Positions 1-11,219 of a DNA stretch of 64,000 nucleotides are shown here, one piece after another. The notes beneath the pieces were generated by a model. That model was not told the origin of the DNA. It searched no databases and saw only the letters and a list, made by a program, of their open reading frames with translations. The translations under genes were made by a program, and so were the position numbers. Source of the stretch: Phascolarctos cinereus (Eukaryota; Chordata; Mammalia; Diprotodontia; Phascolarctidae). Within the stretch, counting starts at the first letter, position 1, and each line of letters opens with the position of its first letter. Location of the stretch: the NCBI RefSeq assembly GCF_002099425.1, contig NW_018344164.1, positions 1,859,001-1,923,000 of the forward strand. Direction: 5' to 3'.

Positions 1-1300
1 AGGCACAGGGCTTTGGGAAGAAGGACCCTTTGACATTAGTTTCATTGATGTGGCAAAGGGTGAAGGAATGCTTGCTTTTTCACTTGAAATTAGTATTCAA
101 TGTCATTGTCATCCTTTAAGTATTTTTCCCCAGTGCTTAAAGAATAGTATCTTACTTAGAGCGAATGGTCATTACCTGAATTTCATCAACTGCCTATAAG
201 CAAAGGGAAAGAGATATGTAGGAGAGTTGCTTGTGATTGTTTAGAAGGACATTGGAAAATCAATCCTTTCATCTGGCTGGTTAAAATTATTTTTCCTGGG
301 ACATGTTACTTGGCATTTCATGCCAGTGGTATCTGAGGATGTGTGACTGACTACCTGGGGAAAAATGGGACTTTGAAATAGGTATTCCATCTTTGACTTT
401 TTTACTTTGTTAAGGCTGGGAGCATCTAATGGAATTCCTCATTCCTGCTTGTTATCTTTGGATGGAGGAAATTTACTCCCTTCTCCAAGTCATAAGAGCC
501 AATAAAATTATTTTGCCTCTAAGAATATCATCTCTGGATGGTACCACTATTGTTTGGGGGTTGTATATAAGTAGGAATCATAGCTGAATGCATATAGCAT
601 ACACCTGATGTGTTATTGTTGATGGTGGTGGTGTTGATGGTGGTCGTGTCAGTGCTGGCATTGGCAAAGTTGTCTCCATTTTGCACCGATGGATTTCTTG
701 TAGTGATGGTCACCTTTCAAGCTTCTCAGGGGCATTTGTACACCTTGCAGGAGAGTTCACAGACTTGTTTGGCAATAAGGATATTTAAGCAATCAGGAAA
801 ATCTTCCAGATCAGTGAGTCACTGACTACACATTTCCATATCTTCCTTCTCACGTATCTGGTGAGGTTGACACCTAGAAAAGTTACCTGTGTTGAATGCT
901 AATGCTACTTGGTCATCAGTGTCCTTCATCTTAGGGAACTTCAGAATGATTCTAGGAATGCCATTTTCTTTTCTCAAGAACTGAAATTTTCCAGGGAGAT
1001 TGTCTCGGGTGAATTTTCAAACAGTAGATCAGAGGCAGAGCCAGGGATGAGGACTTCGATGACTTCCTTTAGTAGACACAAAAATGGAGTTAGCCAGCTG
1101 GTTTTTGTGTTTTTATTTTGCTTGAATTTTTTCCATTTTATACAGCTTGGGAGGTCTCTGGTTAGAAATATTGAGAAGAAGAGTATGTTTTTCTTGGTGG
1201 AAAAAATTTGGTTTTTGAATTCTAGGGTCTATAGGCCACATGCAGCATATTAGCTTCTAACCTTATTGCAATGATTTGTTCAGACACAGGCCTACTTCTT
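1..1300. other. Unique non-coding stretch
   Basis: I see no gene or clear mobile element here. The only structure is a decayed GTT/GGT trinucleotide tract at about 610-655, which gives leucine/valine-rich open frames on the plus strand and asparagine/threonine-rich ones on the minus strand. Those frames reflect the repeat. A 114-codon plus-strand frame at 909-1253 has no recognisable domain. Confidence 0.5.
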
Positions 1301-1309
1301 TCCCCTCAT

Positions 1310-1405
1310 TCCACTCTGGCCTTAGGATATGGTTGAACTTTCTGCTCATACCGTTTTATATCCCCAGTGCCTAGCATTGTGCCATATAAATAATAGGTAC
1401 TTGAC
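1310..1405 (+). mobile_element. L2-type LINE 3' tail fragment
   Basis: The segment reads like the end of an L2 LINE: a 'tatccccagtgcctagca' motif, then 'gtgcc..ata..taggtacttga'. That order is typical of L2 tails, which usually end in a short TGA-rich repeat. It is short and diverged. Confidence 0.4.
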
Positions 1406-1431
1406 AGATCTTTTTTGGTGATGACGGTGAT

Positions 1432-1508
1432 CACAATGGTACACACACAGAGATCCATCTATGTGTGTATATATTTGTGTGTGTGTTTGTAATGGCGGGG
1501 GGGGGGTG
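1432..1508. repeat. CA/TG-rich simple repeat with G run
   Basis: Alternating CA, TG and TA dinucleotides end in a run of about ten G. It is a plain microsatellite cluster. Confidence 0.8.
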
Positions 1509-2039
1509 TATCCATCTCCCGGGTTTACCTGGCTGAACCTTCTCCCTCAGTCCAATCCTTCCACCATACCATTCTACCTGTAAAAGTAGACACAACAGCA
1601 TTAGTTTCACTATAGTGAAAGGAGATTATTTGTCTTCCATCGGCCTCCTTTCCCCAGACCATCCTTCTAGTTGACAGTTAGAAATGCCACCTTGATACTA
1701 TGGTCCCAGGCAAGAAGTCTTGGATTGATTTTCAGCCCGCCTGCAGCCAGGCCCCAATCGTCTGTCTCACTTTGAGTATTTCGACTTCATCATCAATAAA
1801 CTTCTTATCTGTAGCATTTCTTACAGCCCCTTCAACTCCTCCATGAAGTCTTCCTTGCCTAACTGAAAGATAACAGACTCAATCCAACAGGAAGCAACTT
1901 CCCCTGTAATCTACGATTGTGCTTACTCTTTTGTCTCTACGTAAGAGAAATGTCTGTTGAGTGTGCATTTTCATTGTTGGTTCCAATACTTCAAGGTCAC
2001 TTGGTTGAGTGCTCTTCCGTGGTAGCAGTAGGCTCTTGG

Positions 2040-2155
2040 GATTGTTGATCATATTGTGAGCTCCTAGAGAAAGGGGGCTGGCTTTGCCTTTCTTTGTATC
2101 CCTTGCACTTAGCATGCTATCTGGAACATAGTAGGTATTTGAAAAATGCTTGTTG
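2040..2155 (+). mobile_element. L2-type LINE 3' tail fragment
   Basis: It contains 'tgtgagctcc', a 'ctttgtatccct' motif, 'cttagca', 'acatagtaggta' and 'tgcttgttga' in the order seen at L2 3' ends. Confidence 0.45.
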
Positions 2156-2914
2156 ATAGCTAGAGGTTATCACTATCAGCTGCATCAGTCTCTACTTTTG
2201 CTTGTGTTTGAACCAGTATTCTTGGCCAATACCGGTATTAAAAGCATTGACTCCAAAAAATGTTTTGAGATCACATGAAATTTGTGTTGATTAGCTTTTA
2301 GATTTAAAAAGTATGATCATAAATTCAATACTAGTTATGAAGATGACTGCGGACCCCATAGAGAAGATTATCTATCTATCTGCATATATATGGGGTGTCC
2401 TAAAAATTGTCTCTCTGAAGAACTTTGAAATTGAGATATGGGAGACGCTGGCACAGGACTGCCCAGCATGGTGTGCCCACATTAAAGAAGGTGCTGTGCT
2501 CTGTGAGCAAAGCAGAATTGCAGTAACTCAAAAAAAAAAAAAGGTGAGATGTATAAATTTAGAGATGTCTCAGCTCCAAATGTTCTCATGGACTATTTGT
2601 GCCCAACCTACAGTAGAACCTTCTGAGTCCATATTGGTCTGATCAGCCACAGTCAATCATACTATACCTTGGCCCTGATATTAGTACTCTTTGAGCATGA
2701 ACAACCACCAATCACCTAAAAATTGTAGTACAGCTTTATTCTATTAAAGCTTTAAATCTTTAATAATAGTAATACTTTTGGGAGACACTATAGATCATAT
2801 ATATTTGTATATATACCTGTACATGTATACAAATATACATATACACATATGTACATCATATATTTATACATGAGATGGAGGGGTAAGGAGCAAAATTCAA
2901 ATCTACGATTTCAC

Positions 2915-3115
2915 TGTGTAGGGAATTCCGGAGATCGAAACTCCTTCCACTAAGGTAGGTTGGCAATTCCCCTATAATTTATAGTTTTAGGAAATAGTGT
3001 GAAGTGACTTGCTAATGGTCACATGGCTAGTGTGTGCCAAAGACAAGTTTTCTTGATGCCAAGAGTGGCCTTCTCTGCACTATGCCACACTTGTCTCGTG
3101 AACATGTAACCAAGA
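2915..3115 (-). mobile_element. CORE-SINE (MIR-like), minus
   Basis: Read on the plus strand, it opens with the 'gatttcactg..tagggaattcc' 3' segment of an abundant marsupial CORE-SINE. The core follows in reverse ('aagtgacttgctaatggtcac', 'atggctagtgtgtgcc'), then the tRNA-like head ending near 'ctatgccaca'. Diverged. Confidence 0.5.
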
Positions 3116-3384
3116 AACATTTTTAGTTTGTTACCCTTTCTGAAATTTTGTTATTACTGAAATGTCACCTAAGGTCCACTATCATTTTTGTCCTAGTTAG
3201 AGGTCCTTTGAGCCCAGAATGATGCACCTCTATTTGTGCAGTAGGGGTGACATGTAAATACTAAGCCCAAACAAAATGATGTGGGTTAAATTTTTCTTTT
3301 AATGAAAAAGAACCAAGCCACAGAAATATATGCAATTCAATAAATCATGAAACAAAATGCAAGGTATTTCCTATTTTAAAAAAA

Positions 3385-4265
3385 GGGAGCCGGCACTCTG
3401 GGAATATCACTGTCTTTGATGTGGATGGTGAAGACAGCAACTTACTTAGCAGTCATAAGGGTTCAGTAATTTGAGATTTTTCAAAAACTACACCAGTCCT
3501 TCAAAGGTTTCCTGTGATGTGTAGAATATGTGGGGGGGGGGGACTTGAAGCTAAGTTAATGGATTCCTATCCATCTGGACAAATCAACCTTACTCCAGAA
3601 GCAGATCCAATTGGACTAAATCAGGAGAAGGAATTGAAAGGACAGGATTTGTATGACATGGATCTGGACGTGTGTCTGTTAACCAAGAGGCCAGCAACCT
3701 GTGTTTAGATTTTTCTCAGTTGGAGCTTCTTATCCAGCTGACCTTAAAATGAGCAAGCTTGATTTCTTTTTCATTAGACTTCACCATCTCTTCAGGGATG
3801 AAACTGGATGTTTTCTAAGCAGGACAGTATATTGACTGCCTTGTTTCATGCACCTCCATGACTGGCCTGCTTTCATCTCGGCATAGATGGTGGTGTGGTT
3901 TACTCAAAGGTAGTGCTACTGGACTGGGTCTAACAGATTCTCATAAATTGGAATGGAATAAAGCCAAGACTGGACAATTGACCATCATCTGAGTCCCAGC
4001 CAAGTGAAATTCACAAAGGTTTGTTCACAGAAGGATTGGCCACCAAGTGTTGAATTTTTATTGGCCGTAGCAGCTCAAGAAGGGCCAGCTGCTAAAGTGT
4101 GGACAGATTCTCATTGGTATCAGTAAAGAGGTAGGCATATTCAATAAAACCACAGATCCTTGGAACATTGTTTCTGATCATTTGAAGAAAAAAGTCCTAG
4201 GTTTTAGTGTTTTCTATCTATGTATCCAAGCATTTTCCCTGTGGAGACACAAAATTAAAACAAAA
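3385..4265 (+). other. Unrecognised stretch with partial open frames
   Basis: No repeat family is recognisable here. An open frame at 3514-3708 has mixed amino-acid composition (a CRIC-type cysteine pair, then an acidic stretch around PEADPIG and DMDLD). A different frame is open at 3386-3469. A G9-10 run at 3532-3541 lies between differing reading frames. An A-rich patch with repeated 'aaaac' lies near 4253-4270. This could be the remnant of a processed pseudogene, but I cannot name a parent protein and the composition could be chance. Confidence 0.2.
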
Positions 4266-4330
4266 CAAACCAGGAATCCAAGGAATTAAGAATTGTGCTT
4301 TATTAGATGGGAGGCACCAGTGGTATGGTG

Positions 4331-4574
4331 GGGCAGTGCAGTGGATACAGTTTTGAGCTTAGAGTCAGGAAGACTCGTCTTCCTGAGTTCAAATCTGGCC
4401 TCAGACACTTACTAGCTATGTGGCCCTGGGCAAGTCACTTAACCCTGTTTGCCTCAGTTCCCTCATCTGTAAAATGAGCTGGAGAAGAAAATGGCAAACC
4501 ACTCCAGTATCTTAGCCAAGAAAACCTCAAATGAGGTCATGAAGAGTTGGGCACAAATTAAAAACAACTGAACT
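4331..4574 (+). mobile_element. MAR1-like SINE, plus, with TSD
   Basis: This tRNA-derived SINE has its head at the left, the CORE segment ('ggcaagtcacttaaccctg') in the middle, and an RTE-type tail on the right ('aaatggcaaaccactcca', then 'atgaagagttgggcac'). A 10-bp direct repeat 'agtggtatgg' flanks it at 4319-4328 and 4575-4584, so both insertion ends are visible. It is not a gene. Confidence 0.85.
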
Positions 4575-4837
4575 AGTGGTATGGGGGAAGGGTGCTAGAG
4601 TGGTACTCACAAGCTTTATTAGCAAAACCACTAACAGGGAAATCATTTCACCTATGGTGAGTGTTAGTTTTTCATCTTTGAAAAGAGAGGGTTGAAATAG
4701 ATAATGTTTGAAATCCCTGCCAGTTCTAATATTCTGTGATTTGCATGAATATTTTTTTAAGAAGAAATAGTTGTGATCTTTAGGGACTTCACATTTACAT
4801 TGAAAATTTGTTTCTCTAATTCTGACCACTCGGCCCA

Positions 4838-4965
4838 CTAGTATTTGTTAAGTTCCTACCGTGTGTCAGGCACACTGGGATACCAAAACAGAAATGAAAT
4901 AGTCCGTAACCTCAAGGAGCTTACATTCTATCAGTGAATACATTCTATGAGAAATAAGTGCTTTG
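4838..4965 (-). mobile_element. L2 LINE 3' end, antisense
   Basis: The order 'gtatttgttaagttcctac', 'gtgtcaggcac', 'ggataccaaa' and 'cctcaaggagcttacattct' is the reverse complement of an L2 3' end. Confidence 0.5.
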
Positions 4966-5234
4966 CACGTAATTCAGATTTCAAAAGTCCCATGACCCAC
5001 CTGGGACTGAATACATTTCCAATACTTTCAATGCCATTGCATAGAAGTGGGTGCTTATCATGATGGAAAACTTGTATGATTATTGTCTAGTTACAAAAGA
5101 ATGACTCTCATGAGAAGGCTAGAAGATGGAATAGTGAACTTCACTTATCTATTCTTGTAAACATCTTTTCAACAGCTCATTAGTTAATCCTTCTTAAGGA
5201 AGATCAGATAGCCAACTCTAAATTACTCATTTTC

Positions 5235-5640
5235 TTTTCAACTCAATAAGTATTGTTTATTTCCTGTTGGGCACTTTGCTGAGAATACAAAGACAAACAT
5301 GAAATAGATTTGCAGTTTCACCTACATTCATTTTTTTCACTATACTAAGTTATAGAGATGCTTGTTTTATCCCATAAATTCAAAACAAAATAAATAAAAA
5401 TTAAAAAAGAAAGAAAGGAAACACCCTTGAGATCTTATATTCTACTGGGGAAGTGGAGGGGCGTGGGAAGGGAGCAGATGAACACAAATACAGAATACAA
5501 ATACAAATACAAAAACAGTCATATTGAGGTATAGACAACACTCATAACTTAGATATCTGGAAAAAAGCCTTGTGGAAGAGCAGGGATTTGAGTTGAACTT
5601 TAAAGAGAAGGTGATAACAGATATCTCAAAAATCATTATA
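5235..5640 (-). mobile_element. L2 LINE fragment, antisense
   Basis: Two antisense L2 blocks are visible: 'caataagtattgttta' to 'gaatacaaagacaaacatga', then 'atcttatattctactgggg' to 'gttgaactttaaagagaagg'. An A-rich patch separates them. The open frames here run through 'aaatacaaatac' repeats and are not genes. Confidence 0.45.
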
Positions 5641-5944
5641 ATCATCACTGACCATTTCAACTGGTAGCTGCAACAGAGCCATCTCTGTTAGAGTGTGAAG
5701 CCTGGAGCAAATCGCACTGTGTGGATTCCTGTAGCATTTTTTTTTTTTACATTTTGGGCAGGAAAATGAAAACCCCATTCTTCTATTGACTTCAGGACAT
5801 TGCAATTCAGGTGAGGCAGGATGCCCAGGAGAGCAGAACAAGCAGCCAGGGAAGATAGAATATTGAGGGGAGGCAAAAGGGAGGCTGTTCAAGGGAAGGC
5901 TCAATGTGATTACCCCTGTTTGCCAAAGATGGTGACAAGGCACA

Positions 5945-7110
5945 GCAATTGCCTATTTGTCTATGTTTTTTAACTCATCTCCTTTCATCTGTGCTCATCT
6001 TCTCCTTTGAACCTGTCCCCCTTTCTGACCGTGCAATTTCTCCCCATGGTATTATCATCATCCCATTCAACCAAACTCAAAAGCTGTTATCCTCCATTGT
6101 TTCTGTTTCCTCACTGGTCACAAGCAGTCAGTGGGCAGTCCTTATGGATTCTCCCTCAGTGATCTTTCTTGCATCCATCCATCCCTTCCACTCCACACAC
6201 TTCTACCTAGTTGAGGCTTTTGTCACCTCTGCCAATGGTCTCCCTCCCTCCAGCCTCCCCATGTTGTAATCCATCCACACAACTTCCATGGCAGTCTTTC
6301 TAATGCAAAGGACTGATTGTGTTACTCTTTGGCTGCAGAAACTTTGAATGGTTCCATATTGCCTATAAAATAAAATTTGTTTTTTCATTCATTTCTGACT
6401 CTTTGTGACATCATTTAGAATTTTCTTGGCAAAGATATTGGAGTGGTTTGCCATTTCCTTTTCCAGCTCATTTTACAGATGAGAAAACTGAGGCAAACAG
6501 GCTTAAGTGACATGCCTAGTGTCTGAACCAACAAGTATCTCAGGCTGGATTTGAACTCAGGTCTTCAGACTCCAGGACTGGAATTCTATCTACTGTACCA
6601 CCTAGCTATCCTATAAAATAAAATACTTTTGGCATTTCAGGCTCTCCATAATTTATCTCCAACCTCCCTCATCAGTTTTTTTTTCTTCACACTTTTCCTC
6701 TTAATGTACTCTGTTTCAGCCAAACTGCACTCCTGGATGGTCCCCAACCTTCTTGTACACTCATAGATCAACTCCTTATGACGTAAATCTCCTTCCTCCA
6801 CCTTTTTCCTACTGAAATCCTTCTTTTCAAGGCCCCCCTCTGGTGCCCTTCCCCCATGAAATCTTCCTGATCTCCTCAGCTCCAACCATCTCTTTCTGCT
6901 TTTATTTTTCCAGAACATTTTCCTGCATCTCTCCTTTGCCCCTATCATGTCTGCTACCTTGTATGATATTAATTCATGTCCTTGGCATATCTCAAATATT
7001 AGACTTTGAGTTATTAAAGGGAAAGGATCTTCCCTTTTAATCACCAGATCCCCAGCAATAACCAGTGTGCCATGTATACAGTAGACATTGAGGAAAAGTT
7101 ATTGTCATTG
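5945..7110 (+). mobile_element. L2 LINE 3' region, plus, split by a SINE
   Basis: The left part (5945-6376) carries the pyrimidine-rich L2 body with 'gtctttctaatgcaaagg'. The right part (6610-7110) continues with 'ttggcatttcaggctctcc', 'cctccctcatcag' and, at the end, 'agatccccagcaata' and 'gtgtgccatgtatacagtag'. The two halves join across the SINE at 6377-6609. The L2 is old, and the open frames over it carry no intact domain. Confidence 0.6.
6377..6609 (-). mobile_element. MAR1-like SINE, minus, inside L2
   Basis: The left end is the RTE-like tail in reverse ('tctgactctttgtgacatca', 'tggagtggtttgccatttcc'). The CORE and head follow ('gaaaactgaggcaaacag', 'tctactgtaccacctagct'). A perfect 15-bp TSD 'cctataaaataaaat' lies at 6362-6376 and 6610-6624, so this insertion is younger than the L2 it splits. 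Confidence 0.9.
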
Positions 7111-7184
7111 TCTGCCTGCTCATATTGTTGGAAACATTCGGGTTAGTGACTTGTGAAATGTCCCAAAGGCAGAAAACCAAATCT

Positions 7185-7280
7185 TCAAATCTTCAAGCGT
7201 TTATTAAGTGCCTACTATGTTTAAGATACCCTGCTAAGGGACTGGGACACAAAAACAAAAAAATGAAAACTAGTTGCTTC
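7185..7280 (-). mobile_element. L2 LINE 3' end, antisense
   Basis: 'gtttattaagtgcctactat' followed by 'gggacacaaaaacaaa' and a 'cttcaagcagcttgtattat' block is an antisense L2 tail. Confidence 0.5.
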
Positions 7281-7867
7281 CTTCAAGCAGCTTGTATTAT
7301 GGTGGACCCTGAGCTGTTTCAGAGCCTAGATAAAGGACACACTGGGGAAGTAATTGGTGAGAATGTCGTCCTGTGAACCTGTGTATGGCCCAGATTCAGC
7401 CTGGGAGCTGCATATCTGAAATTCACCTAACAAGCTCTGTTCTCCATCCTAAGAAAACATTTTCCCCTAATTCATATGGAGGAAGACTTCATTGACTTCA
7501 TTGAGAGATTCATATTGACTGATGTTCTAATGAATTAGATGACTTCCAACAGTGAGGATACCATCTTGGTCAGAATAGAATAAGTCTAAACAAGACTTCA
7601 TAAAGGCATTCCCTTTATTTGGAGTACAGCTTTGGGCAAATTATTTAATTTTTCCTCATCTGCATGTTGTAAGGATCAAAGGAAGTAATAGCTGTGAGAA
7701 CATTTTAAAAACAATGAAGTGGGAATAAATATAACAAAACAATTATATCTGTTAGTTGTGAAGCATTGAAAGAGCCCCGGGTAGACACTGGAAGGAGATG
7801 AACAAAGCCTGACTGATGGTGGGTTTCAAGAACGCTAACTCTTAACCATCTTAAAAATGGTCTTGGT

Positions 7868-7932
7868 ACCTCCTCCCACCATCCTCCATGATGTCATGGT
7901 TCTCTTTGGGAATGGACAAACACCACAACTCT
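7868..7932 (+). mobile_element. 3' fragment of an unnamed marsupial SINE
   Basis: The piece 'catgatgtcatggttctctt' followed by 'ggaatggacaaacaccacaa' matches the 3' ends of the copies at 12608-12835, 18521-18697 and 38695-38925 in this window. Only the tail is present. Confidence 0.4.
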
Positions 7933-8167
7933 ACTCCCACTCTGATGTGGGAAATATGTTTCTTCCTGCTTCTCAAGAGCCTTCCCTTTATTCAAACAGC
8001 TCCTCAAGTCGTTCCGAGTAACTGAAAAGGACAGAGAAAATTCTCCCTTGTGCCATCTGGCCTAGCCATGCTGCCTTCTTGATTACTCCTGCACTTACCC
8101 AAGCCTTATGTGTTGTTCTGTGTCTATCTGCTATTGCTATATTCCATGTTCATGCTACAAAAGGCAT

Positions 8168-8265
8168 ATAGTAAATACTTGCTATATTCCAGGTACAGGG
8201 ATAGATGCTGAGAAGAAAGACAAGTCTGTCCTCAAGGAGCTTATGGTCTACTATCGGGGGATGGG
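8168..8265 (-). mobile_element. L2 LINE 3' end, antisense
   Basis: 'taaatacttgctatattcca' followed by 'gagaagaaagacaagtctg' and 'cctcaaggagcttatggtct' fits an antisense L2 tail. Confidence 0.45.
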
Positions 8266-8269
8266 GGGG

Positions 8270-9135
8270 GAATGACAGTACAACCATAGATAAGGAAAAC
8301 TAAACAAAGTAGTCCAACCAAGCCTTGAAGGAGTCTAGCCACAACTGCTGCTTCTGGTTTTCAATGTCCAGTTTTTCTGTCATGGATGATAAGCACTAAC
8401 CGGGCAGGAACTGGCTAGTATTGCCTAGGACAGTATGAAATCAAGCTTAGTGATGACTTTTTGAGATGATGTTGCTGGGGATCACAGACAGGTCATTTTC
8501 TTTTTCTTGTGATTATGATGAATCTACTTTTCAAATTAAGAACCTGTTGTCCTCAGATGAACTGGAATGTAAATTCACAAGCGCCTGCTGTCCCGCATCA
8601 GAAATAAGAGACTAGGTTGTCCTGTAGAGAAGGCCCTGCTGTCCTTTCCCTTGGAAAGGGAAAAAAAGGCTGTCCATACATGAGCACAGATAGAAGATCA
8701 GTCTGTTTCCTCAGCCAAATCTGGCAAGGAGTCAAGGCAAAAAGCTGAATATTTTCTGCAAGGATCAAACACACAGGAAAAAATCTGGGATTCAAGAGCA
8801 GTGGTTTTTAATGGCTTTCAAAGCATAGTTGGTTGTTAACAGGTCCCTACTGTATCTTCTTCATCGGTAAGGGGAATCAGAAGGAATTCCTTAACTGCAG
8901 GTTCACTTTTCTCTCCAGCAGGCTGTACCCCCTGAGCCTATTCTGGAAGTTTTAAATGCTATCCGCCTTTGAGCCAATTGTCTTATTTTCCTTTTGTAAG
9001 AGTAGTTTATCCTATGGGCAAGGACGTTTCTGTGAAGTTTTTCATGGTTCTGTCTTTCTGGCTATATTTGATCAGGTTTCATTTAGGATTTCCATGACTT
9101 TAAAACGGCCAAAGTAGAGGTAAGCCACTGGATGG
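8270..9135. other. Unique non-coding stretch
   Basis: I see no gene or clear repeat. A 65-codon minus-strand frame at 8598-8795 has no recognisable motif. Confidence 0.4.
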
Positions 9136-9139
9136 CTTA

Positions 9140-9545
9140 TGCCCTAAAGAGCAGTCCAGAGGAAGTCAACCAGAACGGTGAAGAGCCTCAAGCTCTTGCC
9201 TATAGGAAAACCTTCAGCTGTCAGTTGAGGATGGGGATGGTTAGCCTAGAGTAGGGGAAACTCAGGGAAGACATGATCCTGGCGTTCAGTTATCTAAATG
9301 ATGGTCATCGCCTGAAATAGAAAGCAGTCTTGTTTTGCTTGGACCTGGAACTAGGAGCAATAAATAAGTGGGAATTGTAAAGAGGAAGAAGAATGTTGGG
9401 GGGGGTAACCAAACTTCCTAACGGTGAGCACCACCCGACAGAGGAATGAGCTGCTTCACGAGGTAATGGATTTCCTCTCACCTGAAGTCTTCAAGCAAAG
9501 GTTAGATGACCACTGGTTAAAGACTTTCTAGAGGTAACTCTCGAA
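9140..9545 (+). mobile_element. CR1/L3 LINE 3' end, plus
   Basis: The order of motifs follows the CR1-clade 3' end: 'gggaagacatgatcctggcg', 'tgttttgcttggacctggaa', 'aactaggagcaataaa', 'aaacttcctaacggtgag', 'gaatgagctgcttcacgagg', 'gtcttcaagcaaaggttaga', 'ctagaggtaactc'. The coding part is absent or decayed. Confidence 0.6.
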
Positions 9546-9918
9546 TGTGTTGTATTAGATAATTACAGAACTTTAGTCTGCCTCTGAGATTTTTGCGGTC
9601 TTCCATATCTCCAGTGGCTTTCTGTTATGTCTGATGATGTTTTGAAGTATTTACTTCATTCTTCTCTTTCCCCTCTTTACAAATTCCCATCAGCTATTTC
9701 TTTAATAAGAGTTTTCAATAATCATGGTCAAGGTGGCCTACTTCAGCCTTGTCTTCCCACAGTCCCCTTGGAAGGGTTCCTGGTACTAGTGGTGGTGTTC
9801 ATACAAAAGTATGTCCCAGAGTTCCTAACCACAGGATGCCTTGGAGGCTTCTGCCAGATGTAGGATTTGTTCATATTCTCTTTAAGTTGGCAAGCGCACA
9901 ACATCAAATACAGCTAGC

Positions 9919-9952
9919 ACTCTCTCTCTCTTTCTCTCTCTCTGTCTCTGTC

Positions 9953-10025
<73 letters not shown>

Positions 10026-10026
10026 G

Positions 10027-10075
<49 letters not shown>

Positions 10076-10103
10076 GTCTCTGTCTCTCCTCTCTCTCTCT
10101 CTG

Positions 10104-10140
<37 letters not shown>
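9919..10140. repeat. TC (polypyrimidine) tract, about 220 bp
   Basis: It is an almost uninterrupted CT/TC dinucleotide array broken by occasional 'ttt' and 'ctg' units, purely pyrimidine over long runs. Leucine/serine frames on one strand and arginine/glutamate frames on the other are products of the repeat. Confidence 0.97.

Positions 10141-10164
<24 letters not shown>
10141..10164. repeat. CA dinucleotide repeat
   Basis: A short CA run directly follows the TC tract, making a compound microsatellite. Confidence 0.95.
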
Positions 10165-10254
10165 TCAAACAATAGTGCTAATGTTGTTTAGTGGTTCAGA
10201 GGGTGGAAGCTGAAATACACTGAGGGCTGACAGTGGTAGAATAGTTCATGGAAT

Positions 10255-10430
10255 AATCACAATGATGATGGTATTTACATGGCACCTTAAAGTCTGCAAA
10301 GTGCATTGTATATGTTATTTCATTTGACCCTCACAGCAACCCTGTGAGGGGAATTCTGCAGTTATTATTATGTCCATTTTACAGATGAGGAAACTAAGCT
10401 GCCCATTGACTTGCCTATTGTTGTGGGATC
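10255..10430 (-). mobile_element. Ther-1/MIR CORE-SINE, minus
   Basis: 'atttacatggcaccttaaag', 'tttcatttgaccctcacagc' and 'cattttacagatgaggaaac' are the reverse of a Ther-1/MIR 3' half with an L2-type tail. Confidence 0.55.
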
Positions 10431-10479
10431 ATAGGTGTTAGAGATGGAATAGACTTCAGAAATTATTCTACAGACAGCA

Positions 10480-10725
10480 GTGTTTGGTGGATAGAACAAT
10501 GGACTTGGAGTCAGAAGACTGGAGTCCAGTACCCTCTCAGATGTTTACTAGCTCTGTGACTCTAGGCAAGTTACTCCACTTTTCTGAGACTCAGTGTCCC
10601 CAACTATAAAAAAATAGGCTCAATGATAACCCCTCCTTCTTAAGGTTGTCATGAAGATCAAATGAGATAGTATCTTTAATCTGTTTGGTAAACCTTAAAA
10701 TGCCATGTAAATGTTAGGTTTTTAG
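10480..10725 (+). mobile_element. Ther-1/MIR CORE-SINE, plus
   Basis: The head 'gtggatagaacaatgg', the core 'tagctctgtgactctaggca' and the 3' part 'gatcaaatgagatagtatct' appear in order. The element abuts antisense CORE-SINE pieces on both sides. Confidence 0.6.
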
Positions 10726-10836
10726 TAGCTCTCATTATCCATTTTCCTCATTTGGCAGATGAGGGAACCTGAGAACAAAGAGGTTGAGTGATTTGTCCAA
10801 TTATATAATGCTGACTTATTGTAGAGACAGAATGAG

Positions 10837-10837
<1 letters not shown>

Positions 10838-10868
<31 letters not shown>
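10838..10868. repeat. GT dinucleotide repeat
   Basis: About 15 GT units sit in an antisense CORE-SINE fragment that begins near 10728. Confidence 0.95.
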
Positions 10869-10869
<1 letters not shown>

Positions 10870-10984
10870 TGCACACGTGCACATACTTGATTTGGTCCTT
10901 CAATGTAAATGTGTGTTCCTTTGTTAGTTAGATGATTCTGTCCTTGGAAGAATTCAGCTGAAATCACATCACCTCCAGATAGGG

Positions 10985-11215
10985 AATGATAGTTGATATT
11001 TATGTAGTACTTTACAGTTTGTAAGTTATTTCTCTAAGCATTATCTTATTGTGTCCTTACTTATGCTATGAGGTAGGCATTACAATTCCCATTTTACAGA
11101 TAAGGAAACTGAGGTTAAAGAAGTTAATTGGTTTATCCATGATCACAGAGCTAATAAGTATCAGAGACAGAGGTTGAAACCAGGTATCTCCTCATCTCAG
11201 ATCCTAGTGTACTTT
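10985..11215 (-). mobile_element. Ther-1/MIR CORE-SINE, minus
   Basis: 'tgatatttatgtagtacttt', 'gaggtaggcattacaattcc', 'gataaggaaactgaggtta' and 'tgatcacagagctaataag' give the whole SINE in reverse. It ends where the next SINE starts. Confidence 0.6.
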
Positions 11216-11219
11216 TCAT

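Noticed and set aside
9749-10213. Leucine/serine and arginine/glutamate-rich open frames of 85-154 codons on both strands
   Set aside because: They are translations of the TC/CA microsatellite.
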